From Siphonodentalium dalli (Eukaryota > Mollusca > Scaphopoda > Gadilida > Siphonodentaliidae): a stretch of DNA of 64,000 bases. Below the pieces are notes generated by a model. That model saw nothing but the letters and a program-made list of their open reading frames with translations. It ran no database searches and was not told the origin of the DNA. Below are positions 12,360-23,847 of the stretch, in pieces; the first letter of the stretch is position 1; every line of letters begins with the position of its first letter. The position numbers were made by a program, and so were the translations under genes. The stretch is taken from NCBI GenBank assembly GCA_032622095.1, contig CP136061.1, forward strand, positions 235,555,815-235,619,814, read 5' to 3'.

Positions 12360-12525
12360 AGGGGTACTATACACTAAATCCGGCCATTTATGGGACAATC
12401 TTCTTTTATACTCAACATAATATATGCAAAAATGAGTGAATTTGAGAGATGGATTAGTGTCAAATACACTCATGTGCTCTATGAACGATTCAAACAACAT
12501 GGTAATTATAATGAAAATGAATTTA
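12360..12525. mobile_element. Solo arm of a TTAA-type fold-back MITE
   Basis: It begins right after TTAA (12356-12359) with aggggtactatacac and then matches the outer arm of the element at 18012-18329 (ctaaatccggccatttatggga...aacaacatggtaattataatg). No matching right arm is seen. The following 12540-12590 resembles the end of the element at 57964. This is a broken copy. Confidence 0.65.
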
Positions 12526-12610
12526 TGACTCGAGAATACATAGGCACAGGGTGTTCACAAATTTCAGGAAGCTCCAGTCATGGAGGGGATACGCCCATCC
12601 AGGGATATTA

Positions 12611-13229
12611 ATAGTAAACTATCAACCTTCAAATGAAGCAGTTTTACCACGCTTTGACTTATCAGGCAGCCAGACATTACATTATAACCTGTGATAAAGA
12701 GCGTTTATACTTTCGTTGCCCAATAGCGATAAATATTAAACTGTTCTATACTTAAAGTTTATATGTCTTATTATTAATTTGGAGGCGTGTTCGGGAAAAA
12801 TGAGCATACAACAGATAAACAAGTACAGGAGGAGTCCTATTTAATGGAGGGACATGCTATAATCTGAATAGTTCATACTCATCAATTAGTATTTCGTATA
12901 TAAAATGTAAAAGAGCGTTATACAAAATCATTCGTATTATTTCGGATGCTTTTGGAGTCCATGTATGTGCGTTCAGAATGATGGCAATTTTCATCTTTTG
13001 GTGCACGGAAAAAAAATATTAGGAACCGGTAGCGTCATTCGTGTATCTGGACAAGTTTGTTAGTTGGTGGTTTCTACCTGAAAAATTGAGATATTTCCCG
13101 ATTAATATTGAATTAACCATAATACAATGGACAACGACCTAGAGCATCTGAAAAGACGATAAACCACAATACACCAAGCATTTAGATATACATGTTGTAT
13201 GGTTGAAACTATTGGTTCTCATTTGATCC
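12611..13229. other. Spacer with no recognisable gene
   Basis: AT-rich sequence with stop codons in all frames. No repeat of note and no domain can be recognised. Confidence 0.5.
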
Positions 13230-13237
13230 AGTTTCAT

Positions 13238-13411
13238 CAGGGGTGGCACCGGGGGGGGGGGGGGTGTCAGAGGGGCTATAATCCCCACATGTCGGGGAGG
13301 GTTAGCCCCCCCCCCCATCGGGGGATCTGCAATGATCAGCCCGGTGGCTATAGCCCACCCTGTCGGATGATCGTAATTCCTGCGTCCGGGATCAAGCTGG
13401 CGCCACCCCTG
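13238..13411. mobile_element. Small GC-rich hAT-like MITE, 174 bp
   Basis: The ends are caggggtggc / gccacccctg, of the CAGGG type common in hAT elements. They are flanked by 8-bp segments agtttcat (13230-13237) and cgtttcat (13412-13419) that match at 7 of 8 positions. The interior has a run of about 14 G and a run of about 13 C, giving a strongly GC-rich patch in AT-rich DNA. It is too short to encode a transposase. Confidence 0.75.
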
Positions 13412-13419
13412 CGTTTCAT

Positions 13420-15661
13420 GAATTATACTTTGGGTTGTATTATGCAGATATAACCAAACTGAAGAAGTAGAGACTCGTGTTGCAGGGTTAACGCCGACCA
13501 TGGTGCTCCGAATTAATTTAACGAGCGACGGACCTGTTTAGATATAATATACGTCTTGGCAGCAATCACATTCGGATGTTGTCCAATTTTACAAACGCCA
13601 ATTCAATTTCCTATACGGTCGGAGTTTGACAGGTTTGATCGGCTATACAAACTGATTTCCAGCAGTACAGAAATAGTCGCCCTGCTCAAATATCTTCACG
13701 TCAGATGAATTCTTATTTCCAACGAAACTGTATTGGTGACAAGTGCATGTACCTGCTACTATTTAACGAGTTTGTTTCGTCCCCAGCATCCTGACAACAG
13801 CAGGTATAGTATACTAGACATATACTAGCTGAAACAGGCTCCCTTGGGGGAGGTGTTATTTTGTTTTTCACGCATGTAAGAATACAACTTCAGGCCCTGA
13901 ATACAAGCCATGTTACACCAACGAGGTAAAACATTTTATTGACAATAATTAAAACTGGAAAAGTAAACCACGTTTCTTTTTCAACCTAGCAACTCCCATG
14001 TGGCCATCTGAGTCTAAACTTTTGACTACGTACACTGTAGGGCATATTTTGCTCTAGCTATTGGTTAGATACTTAAACTATTGGAAGAGACTCAACTTAC
14101 TTTAATTGTGTTCCAGTGCTAAAAGAAAAGCACAGATTTAAAACAAACAAAGATATTACAAAACAAAGTGAAGGAAATTAAAAACGATATTAGTGGAAGT
14201 GTTGCTGACTCTTGCATGACATGTGCACACTAATAAATTGATGGCTTCCTGGAGTTATTTCACAGAATATTGTCACATAAAATGGGATCGCACAATACAA
14301 AACATTATCCTGAACAAAAACAAGTTATCAGGGATTATAATACCGAGATATGCATGACAGCATTACAATGCCTGTCAGGCTAACTACTTTATACGGTCCG
14401 TGCCTGACAACAGAGATGCCATGGAATGCTCCCCCTGGGAGGGTGCGCCTCGACAACCCGACCCACCAATCGCTCACTGATCTCATCAATTAACTACACA
14501 CCGATACCGATTCCAATTTACTGGTGGTTAATAATAAATAGGGTGCATTGAAAACTAAGTTGTAATACCTGATCAACTAAAATATAAAACCAGCAACGAT
14601 TCAATATATAGTCATCAACATTGGCACGGTGAGTAGAGCTGTGTTCCGGCGGGACATATTCTAATACATCAACTCGTCTGACACATATTATACCCCTACG
14701 ACCATGGATGTAGACAGTTCTGGTTAAAACACAGACCCCACAGGTTACAGTGAAGTAATTCGATTGGTAGCGCCCTCCAACGGAATTTGGACCAAGATGC
14801 AGGAGAGAATTAAAACAATTCTGGGCTCTGGTTCGTTAATAGTAGTTTCGATATTTAAACATATAAAATACATGCAATCACTCCTCTTGAAATTTCAGAC
14901 TCCAAACAAAACATTGGCACATTGTAAAGCACGTGGTTCCTAGATTGAATTTTTTTGGTGTGAGGTAAAAAATGTCAATATTTTTTTCATGCAATTCTGA
15001 CTCTAGATTATAAATCCCAAATTTAAAGGTACATTCCATGCCTGGCGATATGATTTTTTTCATGCAGAAACTTTGCGCAGATGCCAGTCCTGGTGATCAT
15101 GTACTCATTTATCACAATTCATGGATAGTCAGGGCTGCAGGCCATTATATGTCAACACTGATGCCTATGGGAAATAATTACTTCACTGTAACCCACAGCT
15201 AAGCTGAAGTGATAAAGACAGCATTATTATTATTAAGTGGAAAATGGGTGCAGAACATTGGTTGGTTAAAATCACGTCAAGTGGCGTTGCTCGCATAGCA
15301 CAACCTGTTTCGATATTGCATGGAAGCAACTTGCTTCAAGTATTTTGTTGAAAATGGTGTTTTAATCTGCATGCTTGTTGATTGTAAATATAAGGAATAG
15401 ATGTTGAGTTCGCTGCGTTCCCTCGAGTAGCGGGCGACAGGAAGATTGTCTAGTCTGACTAAGCCACCCCTCGAATATGCAATACACTGTAACTAAATGT
15501 ATTATTTAAATATATAATATATTATGAACTATGTGTATATTGAAATAAAATATCCTATCATGTCAATCCTATGGATGCAAGTTGTTCTGCCATTTTTATG
15601 TGTTTCGAGTTCCACACGAAATTTCAGACCAACTTCAATCCATACCCCATGGGACGCAAGA
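13420..15661. other. Spacer with no recognisable gene
   Basis: No domain-bearing reading frame, strong tandem repeat or inverted repeat was found in these 2.2 kb. Isolated exons of a host gene cannot be excluded by eye. Confidence 0.45.
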
Positions 15662-15675
15662 ACGTCAACATCCAT
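15662..15675. repeat. 14-bp target-site duplication of R1 copy 1 (left)
   Basis: acgtcaacatccat occurs here and at 16659-16672, immediately outside the two ends of the R1 copy between them. A duplication of this length is typical of target-primed reverse transcription. Confidence 0.8.
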
Positions 15676-16658
15676 GATTTATTGATTGATTGATAGATTG
15701 AGGGTTTAACGTTGTTTTAGCCGCAAGGCCATATCTCAACCAAGAACAGAATCATGTATAACAAAAATCGTAGCGAAGCAACAGTGCAGATAAATCAGAC
15801 AGTGGATTAGATTAAAACAATGCAATGATGAGCTATGTACAAATAAAAGCACACAAGAGGAATGTGTCCACTTGTAGTCAGGAATATAATTCCATGAACT
15901 GACTAGTGAGCAATCATACTATAAAACGTATAAAAGTAGTACAAGAATAAATAATAAATAGCAAATAAATAAGACGGAATTACCAAGGAGCCGCATCGGA
16001 ATATATAAAGTAGCTTTTTAAATCAGATTTTGCCGTGATAAGGTATTTATAATATTTGATGAATCCCACATGAACATTTACAATGCGTCAAGCTGGTGGT
16101 CGGGTGGGTGAGACAGAATGCCACCCTTCCTCAACGGACAGCCTCGATCCACAAATACTGTTTCTTGTCTTTGGGAATTTCTCATCAATCATATTGTCAA
16201 ATTTTGAAAGCTCAAAGATGTACCTCTCTTTCTGAGAGTCGAAACGTTTGGGTGACTTTGGCGATCTTTGTTTCGAAGCAACAGGCGATTTTTCTTTTGG
16301 AACAATAGGATCAAATTGCATAGATTGTTTCGGGGGAAATGTCTCAACAACAGAAGCTGTATCCATAACCTGCGCTTCAGGTTCTGGAACAGGAATAATA
16401 TTAGTCGCCTCAACTTGTGTTGCTATATTGATATACTGACGAGTTTGGTTTGACTCTGTCTGAGTGCTGGCATCAACACACTGTGTAGGCACGATTGATG
16501 AGTATATGACATGTGGAATGGATGGTCGAGGACCAACTATTTTCTTAGTATCTATATCTTCTCAGCTTTACAACGGCAAACAGGGTGCCACATATTAGGC
16601 GATTCTTACCACTCGCAGTGGGGTTGTAGGCCTATTCTACCCCGGGCCCACACGGGGG
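15676..16658 (-). mobile_element. R1 copy 1: compact ORF1-only non-LTR element
   Basis: 983 bp, minus strand, between 14-bp duplications. From its 5' end (16658) it has a leader ('gtgtgggcccgg', 'ccccactgcgag') shared with copies 3 and 4, then the C-terminal part of an ORF1-like protein (16088-16492). A 3' region of about 400 bp follows, shared with copies 2 and 3, and a TTGATTGATTGA-type tail (plus-strand reading, about 15680-15699). The N-terminal and zinc-knuckle part of ORF1 is missing through an internal deletion, yet the ends and duplication are intact. No endonuclease or reverse transcriptase is present. Confidence 0.75.
16088..16492 (-). pseudogene. ORF1 C-terminal remnant (R1 copy 1)
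   Basis: An open stretch of about 134 codons on the minus strand. It holds the 'CVDASTQTES' motif, which recurs as 'KCVDASNQTES' (25.2 kb) and 'KCADASTQTDN' (63.3 kb), and a later 'VPEPEAQVMDTASVVE' segment matching 'VPEPVSQAMETSTEVA' at 63.2 kb. The rest is rich in K, S, P and E and is probably disordered. In this family the segment follows the CCHC zinc knuckle, which is absent here. It ends at a stop where the shared 3' region begins. It is a fragment: no start of the full protein is present. Confidence 0.7.
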
Positions 16659-16672
16659 ACGTCAACATCCAT

Positions 16673-17144
16673 CAATTAAATACATGTATTTTAAAGTAAA
16701 ACGACCTGCATTCATTTATCATGCTGGCATATTAGCTTGACCAATGAGAATGGAGATCTACTGCCAGGAGGTGAGGGCATATTAGGCAATCAGAACTAAC
16801 TTCGTCCGAATTTGTATCCTAATTCGAAATGCCCGATTTCGACGAGCGTGTGCCGAATGCATATTAGGTTCACCGACCCCATATTGAAAACCCCCAGGGG
16901 GTATATGCATATGGGGTCGATAGACGCCATCTTGTTTTCTTGGAGATATTTTCAGTGTATCTTGACACCAAGAAAGGCATATCAGTCGGAACACATTTTC
17001 TGCTAATTTAAATACATAGTGTATACCATGCACCAAAACCTGCATGATATATTTGAGGAATTCTAAAGACTCATAACTGTCAAACTCAGTGTGTTGTCCT
17101 ATTTCTTTTGATTAGCCATTGATAAAATCGTTACAGGACATTTA
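16673..17144. other. Spacer with no recognisable gene
   Basis: No supported coding region. Only short chance frames are seen. Confidence 0.5.
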
Positions 17145-17231
17145 GTTGCCGGATACGGTGACATGTGAGGCTCACTGAGATATTAGGCCATAATCTCACT
17201 TCACCATAAACATCACACCGTATCCTGCAAC
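17145..17231. repeat. Short inverted repeat
   Basis: gttgccggatacggtg at 17145-17160 pairs with caccgtatcctgcaac at 17216-17231 (15 of 16 positions). The loop is 55 bp. It may be a tiny fold-back element; no flanking duplication is evident. Confidence 0.6.
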
Positions 17232-18011
17232 AACTCGCCCTGTAGCTTATAATTATGCTATATATACTGTACCAGTCGAACTGGTCTGATATTCATAATC
17301 ATTTGTTTTGTCTACAGCAAATTGCATTCTCCATGATAAATGTGGGCCATCCAGATTCCGGAAGTCGCGAGGGAGCTTACATCGTTTCATGTTCCGTTGC
17401 CGGATGCAATAACACGTGCAGTTGTTCCCGAGTAATTCCATTAGCCGAAGATACCACGAAAAGAGATGTGAGATAACCAAGTTGTTGGAACTATCGCCGT
17501 CACCGCGGAGAATCCCAGTCATTGAATAAAGAAATTAAAGCGACAATGACGCTGTAGTTCAAACTAACAATATACTGGAGTCAGGTGGGTTTGCATTTTT
17601 TTTCTTCAGAATTCGTAAAGCAAATGAGTCAACATCTATATTTGAGGTAATATATAATCATGGAACTTATATAATTAATCTGATCAGATCCACGTTCAGA
17701 TCCTTCCTTACATGTTCAATGTGCTTTATATCCAGCGAAGATACTAAATGTGTCATAACATATTAGCAGAACCCCACCTATCTTGTCCTATGTTTAGTGG
17801 AGGTTGCTATGTCTACATGGAATTTAATGTAGAAATGCATAACTCAAACAAATCAGGCCGAATCATGGGGAGTCCATGGGTATTCCCCATTGTGTCCATA
17901 TTACCCCTACCCGCTTTACCCTATATACTGATAAACAATAAAGTCCATGTTTATAGGGGAGTCAGGCTCATCAGCCAGGATATCTATATATGTAGTCGTG
18001 GCTTATGTTAA
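17232..18011. other. Spacer with no recognisable gene
   Basis: No recognisable domain, RNA gene or repeat. Short frames on both strands overlap one another and look random. Confidence 0.45.
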
Positions 18012-18329
18012 ATGGGCACTGTACTCTAAATCCGGCCATTTATGGGACCATCCCCTTTTATACAAATGAATGAATTTGAGCCATGGATGAGTGCAAAATA
18101 CACCCATTTATGAACGATACAAACAACATGGTAATTATAATGAAAATGAATAAATGGCTGGAGTTGTAAATTCAATTTCATTATAATTACCATGTTGTTT
18201 GCGTCATTGAGCACGTGAGTGTATTTTGCACTAATTAATGGTTCAAATTCACTCATTTGTTGCATATATTCTGTTGAGTATAAAAGAAGATGGTCCCAAA
18301 AATGTCCGGATTTAGTGTAGAGTATCCAT
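18012..18329. mobile_element. TTAA-flanked fold-back MITE, 318 bp
   Basis: TTAA lies at 18008-18011 and 18330-18333. The two halves are near mirror images: atgggcactgtactctaaat on the left against, inverted, atggatactctacactaaat on the right. The arms continue inward to 'aacaacatggtaattataatg' on both sides of a short centre (about 18150-18185). A solo arm of the same family is at 12360. Confidence 0.85.
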
Positions 18330-18333
18330 TTAA

Positions 18334-19330
18334 CCCTTTTTATACTAAATTGATTCTCCCATTCATATCAGTTATAATATTATACATTGGAGTGGTCTAT
18401 TATTCATATGCCTCCAAAACTCAACAGCAGTGTGGCAAGTGTGACTACTTCTGGGATTCTCGGGCAAGAAAGAAGACGATATTCTAAAGAGTTGAACGCA
18501 AAACACAGTTATAAACGTAAATCGATCCAACGAACAGCGATTGTTTCCCAATTGTGGTAGGTAACATAGGTGACTCTATATAAACGATCTTGAGTCATCG
18601 ACCAATTGCGTGCTGGCATGTATACTGTTCCTAAAGCATGCATGCAGGCCAGAAGATAGCGACGAATGCGGTACTTTCCGTGGCAGAGATAATGGGTCAT
18701 CACGACATTGTGGGTCGTGTATGCCGGAAGACGCAAGGTATCGCGAATATGGCCTGCTAAACGTTAACATCGATGCCTATGGAAGACGTTAATTTCTTGA
18801 ACTTATTTCTAAATTTATTTGGTTATATTCGCAAAATTGTTTATGAAATCACCAATTTGATTTCCGTCAGTTTACCGAGTACACATCTCGCGTTTACGAC
18901 TGGCTGCCGCGCGCCTGGTGCATCCATCCGGTACACATCTCGATTTTTATTACCTGACTGCTTCGTGCCAAAGATGCATGCATAATTAAATAAATATTCT
19001 GTTTTATATTCGAGTTATTGCCATTACAGTAACGACCTCGAGGGTAATTAGAAATGGCGATCTTGTCAATTATATCCACGCAATTTGGTCGATCTATAGC
19101 GTTCCGACAAATACCGGCAACTGTAGTCGGCAGACGCATATCTAGACATATACAAATATTATAATAGCCGTAAGACCATTGCTCGTACAAACATGGTAAT
19201 GACTTTACACTTACACAATGCTTAATGTGTCAGATTGTTTTCGTTTAAATTTTTTTATTGAGGAAATAAATATAACAAGATGAGGCACACACATTGGAGT
19301 AACGATACATTGAGGCATTTAATATTCTTG
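18334..19330. other. Spacer with no recognisable gene
   Basis: Nothing identifiable. The stretch just before 19331 (19240-19330) is A/T-rich and precedes R1 copy 3. Confidence 0.45.
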
Positions 19331-19630
19331 CACCCGTGTGGGCTCGGATAAAATATGCCTACCGCCCCACTGCGAGGGATAAGAATCCCCTAATGTGGTA
19401 CCCTCTTTGCACAGGGGTGCATCATATGTGTAGTGTAGGAGTCCTGGTGTTATTAGGGTTACCGTACCACTTGGGACATCGACCTGCGGATATGACTTAG
19501 CTCATGGTCCACTTTGGTCCTACATCTCTTCATGACATGTGGTTGAGTTGACCCGGCTCAATCAATCGGTTAGTCACGCCTCACATGTGTTTCAGATTCA
19601 ATTTGTGTTAGCTGTTATATTGCTCATCTT

Positions 19631-20660
19631 ATGTTAGTTATGTATGAAGTATTATGCTTAGTTCGGATGGTGCTGGGGTATTCCACCAGTACTTGGTTCT
19701 TAGCTGCGACCCGAATATTAAAAGAGTCATTGATAAGACACTTTTTAAATATTGCTGGACAATTGAAATATGTCAAACCGATCAGGACCGAACAAATAAC
19801 CGGCTCTCTCCTGAATGAATGTGAAATGAAAGTTCAATCTGATGCTTTGTTGCAGTTAACAGCTATTTCACAAACACCAGTCACGATTGCTCCACACAAA
19901 ACATTGAATATTAGCAGAGCAGTTTTGAGAACCCGCGATATCTCCGACTCTTCTCAGTCGGAGATATTGGCTGAGTTGGCAGCCCAGGGAGTTACTGATG
20001 TTCGCAGATTTTGTAAGACAGTTGATGGACTAAAATTCATTTGCATAGTTATCGTTTGACTTTCAATCAGTGCGACCATCCGCCGGCACTGAAAGTTGCA
20101 TATATGAAGATGGGTTTGTCTACATATGATCCAAATCATTTACGTTGTTTTAAATGTCAGGGGTATGGTCATGGCCAGGAATATTGTAAAAGTAAAAAAT
20201 GCCACACGAGCACGCTGTTTTGCTTCTGGTCATGATCATCAGATTGTATTAAAACTTTAAAGGTTCACATGCTGCAATGGACCGTTCATGTCTCATGGGA
20301 CTATGAATTCAAACATCTATCATAATTATGTCGATACAAAGAAAATAGTTGGTGCTCGATCATCATCTCAATCAGTAACATTCTCTACAAAAAAAGTGGG
20401 ATGATGCCAGCACTTGGACAGTCAGCAGCCAGACCAGCACTATTCGTGTATCATGTACGCACAAGCGATACAACTTGAGGTAACTGCTATAACTCCTTCC
20501 CTGAACCTGTGTCGCAGGCCATGGAAACGTCTACGGAAGAGGCACCCGTTGCTAACAAACTATCCGCTCAAGTTGAACCAGTTACTGCGACACAGTCTAC
20601 TCGTGTTGATGCTATTTCTCCACAACAAAAATCGCACCGACCGACGCATTGACAAAGGTT
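19631..20660 (+). pseudogene. ORF1-like (gag/nucleic-acid-binding) pseudogene of R1 copy 3
   Basis: Remnant of the ORF1 protein of a non-LTR retrotransposon; such proteins coat the element's RNA. In one frame (19631-20059) it has the conserved segment 'SEILAELAAQGVTDVRRF', which is characteristic of this family's RNA-binding region. A frameshift near 20040 moves the reading to a second frame with 'LRCFKCQGYGHGQEYCKSKK', a CX2CX4HX4C zinc knuckle at 20146-20187. After further shifts the DNA still reads 'SHAAMDRS'-like and 'SQAMETSTEEAPVAN'-like segments and stops near 20654. Several frameshifts and in-frame stops make it a pseudogene. Family membership is fairly secure; the clade (I/Jockey/CR1) is not. 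Confidence 0.8.
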
Positions 20661-20783
20661 CATGCGCGATTCATCAAATAATATAAATACCTTTACATAT
20701 TTTGATGTGCAGCCTTGGTGATTTCGTGTTATTTATTTTCTATTTATGATGTATTCTTATACTGCTTTTATACGTTTTATATA

Positions 20784-20791
20784 GCATGCTT
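20784..20791. repeat. 8-bp target-site duplication of hAT MITE (left)
   Basis: gcatgctt here is repeated exactly at 21118-21125, directly outside the element ends. Confidence 0.9.
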
Positions 20792-21117
20792 CAGGGTTGG
20801 GGTAATCGTAATCAGTAATCGTAATCAAAGTAATCGATTACAAAATTTTGAGTAATCATCTGTAATCAGTAATCATGACATTTCTTAATTACAAGTAATC
20901 GTAATCGATTACTTTCAAATGTACCTGTAACCATGATTACATTTTGATTACTTTTTGATTACTTTTACCAAAATATCCATATGGATGGCTATTGTAATTG
21001 TAATAGTAATCGATTACATTGGAAAACATGTAATCAGTAATCGTAATCGTAATCATGTAAATCAAAAGTAATTATAATCGTAATCGATTACATTGGCATG
21101 TAATCACCCCAACCCTG
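20792..21117. mobile_element. hAT-type MITE made of GTAATCGATTAC repeats, 326 bp
   Basis: The ends cagggttggggt / accccaaccctg are perfect 12-bp inverted repeats flanked by perfect 8-bp duplications, which is diagnostic of hAT transposition. The interior is unusual: it is almost wholly permutations of gtaatcgattac, gtaatcagtaatc and their complements. It sits in the 3' region of R1 copy 3. Copy 1 shows the uninterrupted equivalent near 15915 (inverted). Confidence 0.92.
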
Positions 21118-21377
21118 GCATGCTTGCCCACTAGTCAATTCTTGAATTTATATTCCTGACTCCAAGTGGAAACATTCCCCGTGTGCGTTAATTTGTACAT
21201 ATAGCTCAATATTTTAATCTCATCCACTTTCTGAGTTACCTACACAGATGGTTCGCTACGATCGTTTTTTAAACGTGATTCTGTTCTTACTCATTTTTGC
21301 TCGCTCTCAAGTGATGTATAATTTCACTTGGTCCAATCTCTCACTGCCGACATTAAGGAAAGCATACACTGAGCATA

Positions 21378-21797
21378 TGTGACCCGCCATATCAAATCCA
21401 GTCATAAGTCGGAATTCTTTTTACCCTGTGCCAATGCATTCTCTTATATATGCGAGTCGACCATAGGTAGCCTCGCATATATAAGAGAATGCATTGGCCT
21501 AACAATTTTTTACAATTTTAATAATTTTTTCTTGTATTCTTTAACAATTTTATAATTTCACCCATACAGAGCCCCAGACAGACATGATCAGACGACACTC
21601 TTCTATATGCTTCTATATATGTGTGGGGCTCCCTGCAGGGTAATGGATGTTTTTTATTTTATGTCCTAAAAATTGTAAGAAACATTTATTTAAAAAAATG
21701 ATAAAAAATTGTTAGGCCAATGCATTCTCTTATATATGCGAGGCGACAGGGTAAAAAAAATCCTGACTTACGACTGGATTTGATATGGCGGGTCACA
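21378..21797. mobile_element. TA-flanked MITE carrying the hairpin module, 420 bp
   Basis: The terminal inverted repeats are about 50 bp, beginning TGTGACCCGCCATATCAAAT, with TA on both outer sides (21376-21377 and 21798-21799). That fits a Tc1/mariner-like TA target. Inside lie one full copy (21430-21498) and one half copy (21716-21748) of the 69-bp hairpin otherwise found in TTAA elements. No transposase is present. Confidence 0.85.
21430..21498. repeat. 69-bp palindromic hairpin module (in TA-flanked MITE)
   Basis: gccaatgcattctcttatat...atataagagaatgcattggc: near-perfect arms of about 30 bp around a short centre containing 'accataggt'. It differs from the copies at 23.9 and 57.6 kb at about one position. 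Confidence 0.9.
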
Positions 21798-21799
21798 TA

Positions 21800-22421
21800 T
21801 ATAGATTTGATGTGGTATAGTTCAGTAGATTGTTATACCGATGGCCATTCGGTGACACAACGAGCATGCTCTTAATGAAGGATGTCAGGTTATATAGTTA
21901 TATAAAGAGTTCAGTTTGGCGCAGATAAATTCATACTCGGCAATTTGATGATCGAGTTGAGAAACGATTAATGTAAATTTGAGAGATAGCTCGGGTTCCG
22001 GGCTTAATATATATATAACTGTGTTATCCGGGGTATATACATGTATATAGCTAGTTTTCTACGGGGAAATCAGCAAGTCAATCAGTTGTCTTGTTAATGA
22101 CATTGTATAAGAGTAGCTATAGCTTTGGAATGTGTCAGATTTATGGAGGCATGACTCAACATGAGTGTTCATTCAACTTCATTGCTTCATTGTTCGTGAA
22201 CACATTCTCATTTCTTATCGAAATGTCGCATATTGTATATATATATCCATGTTCTGCATTAACCTGCAGCTTTGATAATTAAAGCTTTAACAGTTACCTA
22301 TTATATTATGTATATGCTACGAAGAGATTATACAAACCAAGTTAATTATACTATCCCAAATCCCATATCACCATATTGTAGGCATCTTCAAGATTTGGCT
22401 TTTATGTGTCATTGTACGCAC
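21800..22421. other. Spacer with no recognisable gene
   Basis: AT-rich sequence with no domain or clear repeat. Confidence 0.5.
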
Positions 22422-22524
22422 ATAATCTGCTCAGAATCGCCTCATTATGAGTCGATAACGTGACTAAATGCCCTAATTTTCAGCACATTATCGACTCAAA
22501 ATGAGGCGATTCTCAGCAGATTAT
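22422..22524. repeat. Fold-back inverted repeat
   Basis: The 41-bp left arm (22422-22462, containing gcctcattatgagtcgataa) pairs with 22484-22524 with a few mismatches. The loop is about 21 bp. No flanking duplication was recognised. Confidence 0.8.
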
Positions 22525-22743
22525 CAACCTAAAACAAGTTCTATTTGTAAGCAGATAATGGGCGGATTTTTGGGAGAACAGGTTGAACAAGCAACTGCAC
22601 AAAATAAAGGAATCGGTTTCCGTCGATTTGTATGGAAACCCTTAATTATACCACGAATGATAGAACTAGCTTTTACATCGCTGTACGCATTATATATATC
22701 AACCTCTTGTGGTGTGAACACCGCCAACAGGCCTGAAAATATG

Positions 22744-23160
22744 GTGCCGGACATTTGCAGAATGATGTCACCAGAGGGTGAATTCAGCACAGCGGGATCG
22801 CGTCCCCAAATTCATCCAATTGGGACCTCATTCTGCTGACCTCATCTGCTATTGGAGACCTGTACACAAATTTAATTTCCCAGACAGTGAAGATGGTGAT
22901 GTGCACCAATTGGCCACCTCGATTATGCATGGTGTCGTCTGCCAATTTGGGGATATAGAGAAACGAAACTAAAATAAAAGAATGTTTCTGAAGTTTCTAA
23001 AGAAACTAAACAAATTGTTAATTTGATAATAAAGATAATTTCAAGAGAAGATGAGGCCTAAACAGAATGAGGTCCCCAGAGGGTCAATTTAGTTATGCTC
23101 TGTGGGGGTAGCGTCACTAAATTCACCTTCTGGGGACCTCAATCTGATAATGTCCGGCAC
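22744..23160. mobile_element. Possible MITE with GTGCCGGACATT ends
   Basis: gtgccggacatt at 22744 is mirrored by aatgtccggcac ending at 23160. The inverted similarity continues inward around 'accagagggtgaattcag' and 'ctggggacctcaatctg'. aatat flanks the right end directly and the left end with one base between, so a target duplication is only suggested. The frames across 22501-22839 have no known domain. Confidence 0.5.
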
Positions 23161-23164
23161 AATA

Positions 23165-23815
23165 TTATAAGGCCTGGCGACCAACCGAGCCACTCTATGA
23201 CCCTCACTTTCAGGATTGACGTCGCCTATTTCTTGGGCTGATACCTCGAGGACAATTATCGAGAGACGCTCTCAATTCCGTGATCGATGAATATAACAGG
23301 ATAAGTTGTCAAAGTGGTCACTTACGGTCTCTCGAGGCGGCGTATCACCGAGACGCGTATAATGCAATGCAAACACCCCATTGGATTCCATGAATGATTC
23401 CGACTAGATACATCAATAGGCCGACCATCTTGTGTGAAATTAACCAAATTAGACTGGACATCCTTTTGAAGTGGATATCCCTAGATTACAAAAGGATCCT
23501 ACCGGATCGAAACCAGGCAGCCCGAGCCGCATCGTAATGAGTGCTATCCCATCGCGTAAATCGTGACTAATTCTGGCTAATTGAATTTTCTACGACTGGA
23601 CACTGTGTCTCATATCTCAAGGAATCCATTCGAGAAACGACCGAATGGCCCTGTATGCTAAATCCGACATCGATATTGTTCGCTTCGAAGTGATATACTG
23701 TGTATAGCAGCAAAGCAATAACGTTTTAGCTTCAGATTCCAGCAGTGTGAGGATTTTGCAACAATGTTCTATCCAGATCCAGAGCGCTTTATGCTGGAGA
23801 TTATGACTATGTTAT
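23165..23815. other. Spacer with no recognisable gene
   Basis: Somewhat higher GC than its surroundings. No domain or repeat was recognised. Confidence 0.45.
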
Positions 23816-23847
23816 ACTGGTTGATTGATTGGTTGATTTGAGTTTAA

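Larger units (their letters stand above)
19331..21290 (+). mobile_element. R1 copy 3: longest plus-strand ORF1-only element
   Basis: The leader from about 19331 (cacccgtgtgggctcgg) matches, inverted, the 5' ends of copies 1 and 4. A decayed ORF1 follows (19631-20660). Its stop leads directly into the same 3' region as copies 1 and 2 ('gattcatcaaata', 'tacttttatacgttttat', 'gattctgttctt'). A hAT MITE splits this 3' region at 20792-21117. Similarity to copy 1 ends near 21290, before any TTGA tail. There is no ORF2 between ORF1 and the 3' region. Confidence 0.75.

Noticed and set aside
16096-16453. Plus-strand frames opposite the ORF1 remnant
   Set aside because: Antisense shadows of the minus-strand ORF1 fragment, which has the family motifs.
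22501-22839. Overlapping plus- and minus-strand frames (112 and 88 codons)
   Set aside because: They span a fold-back repeat and the end of a possible MITE, and neither has a known domain.
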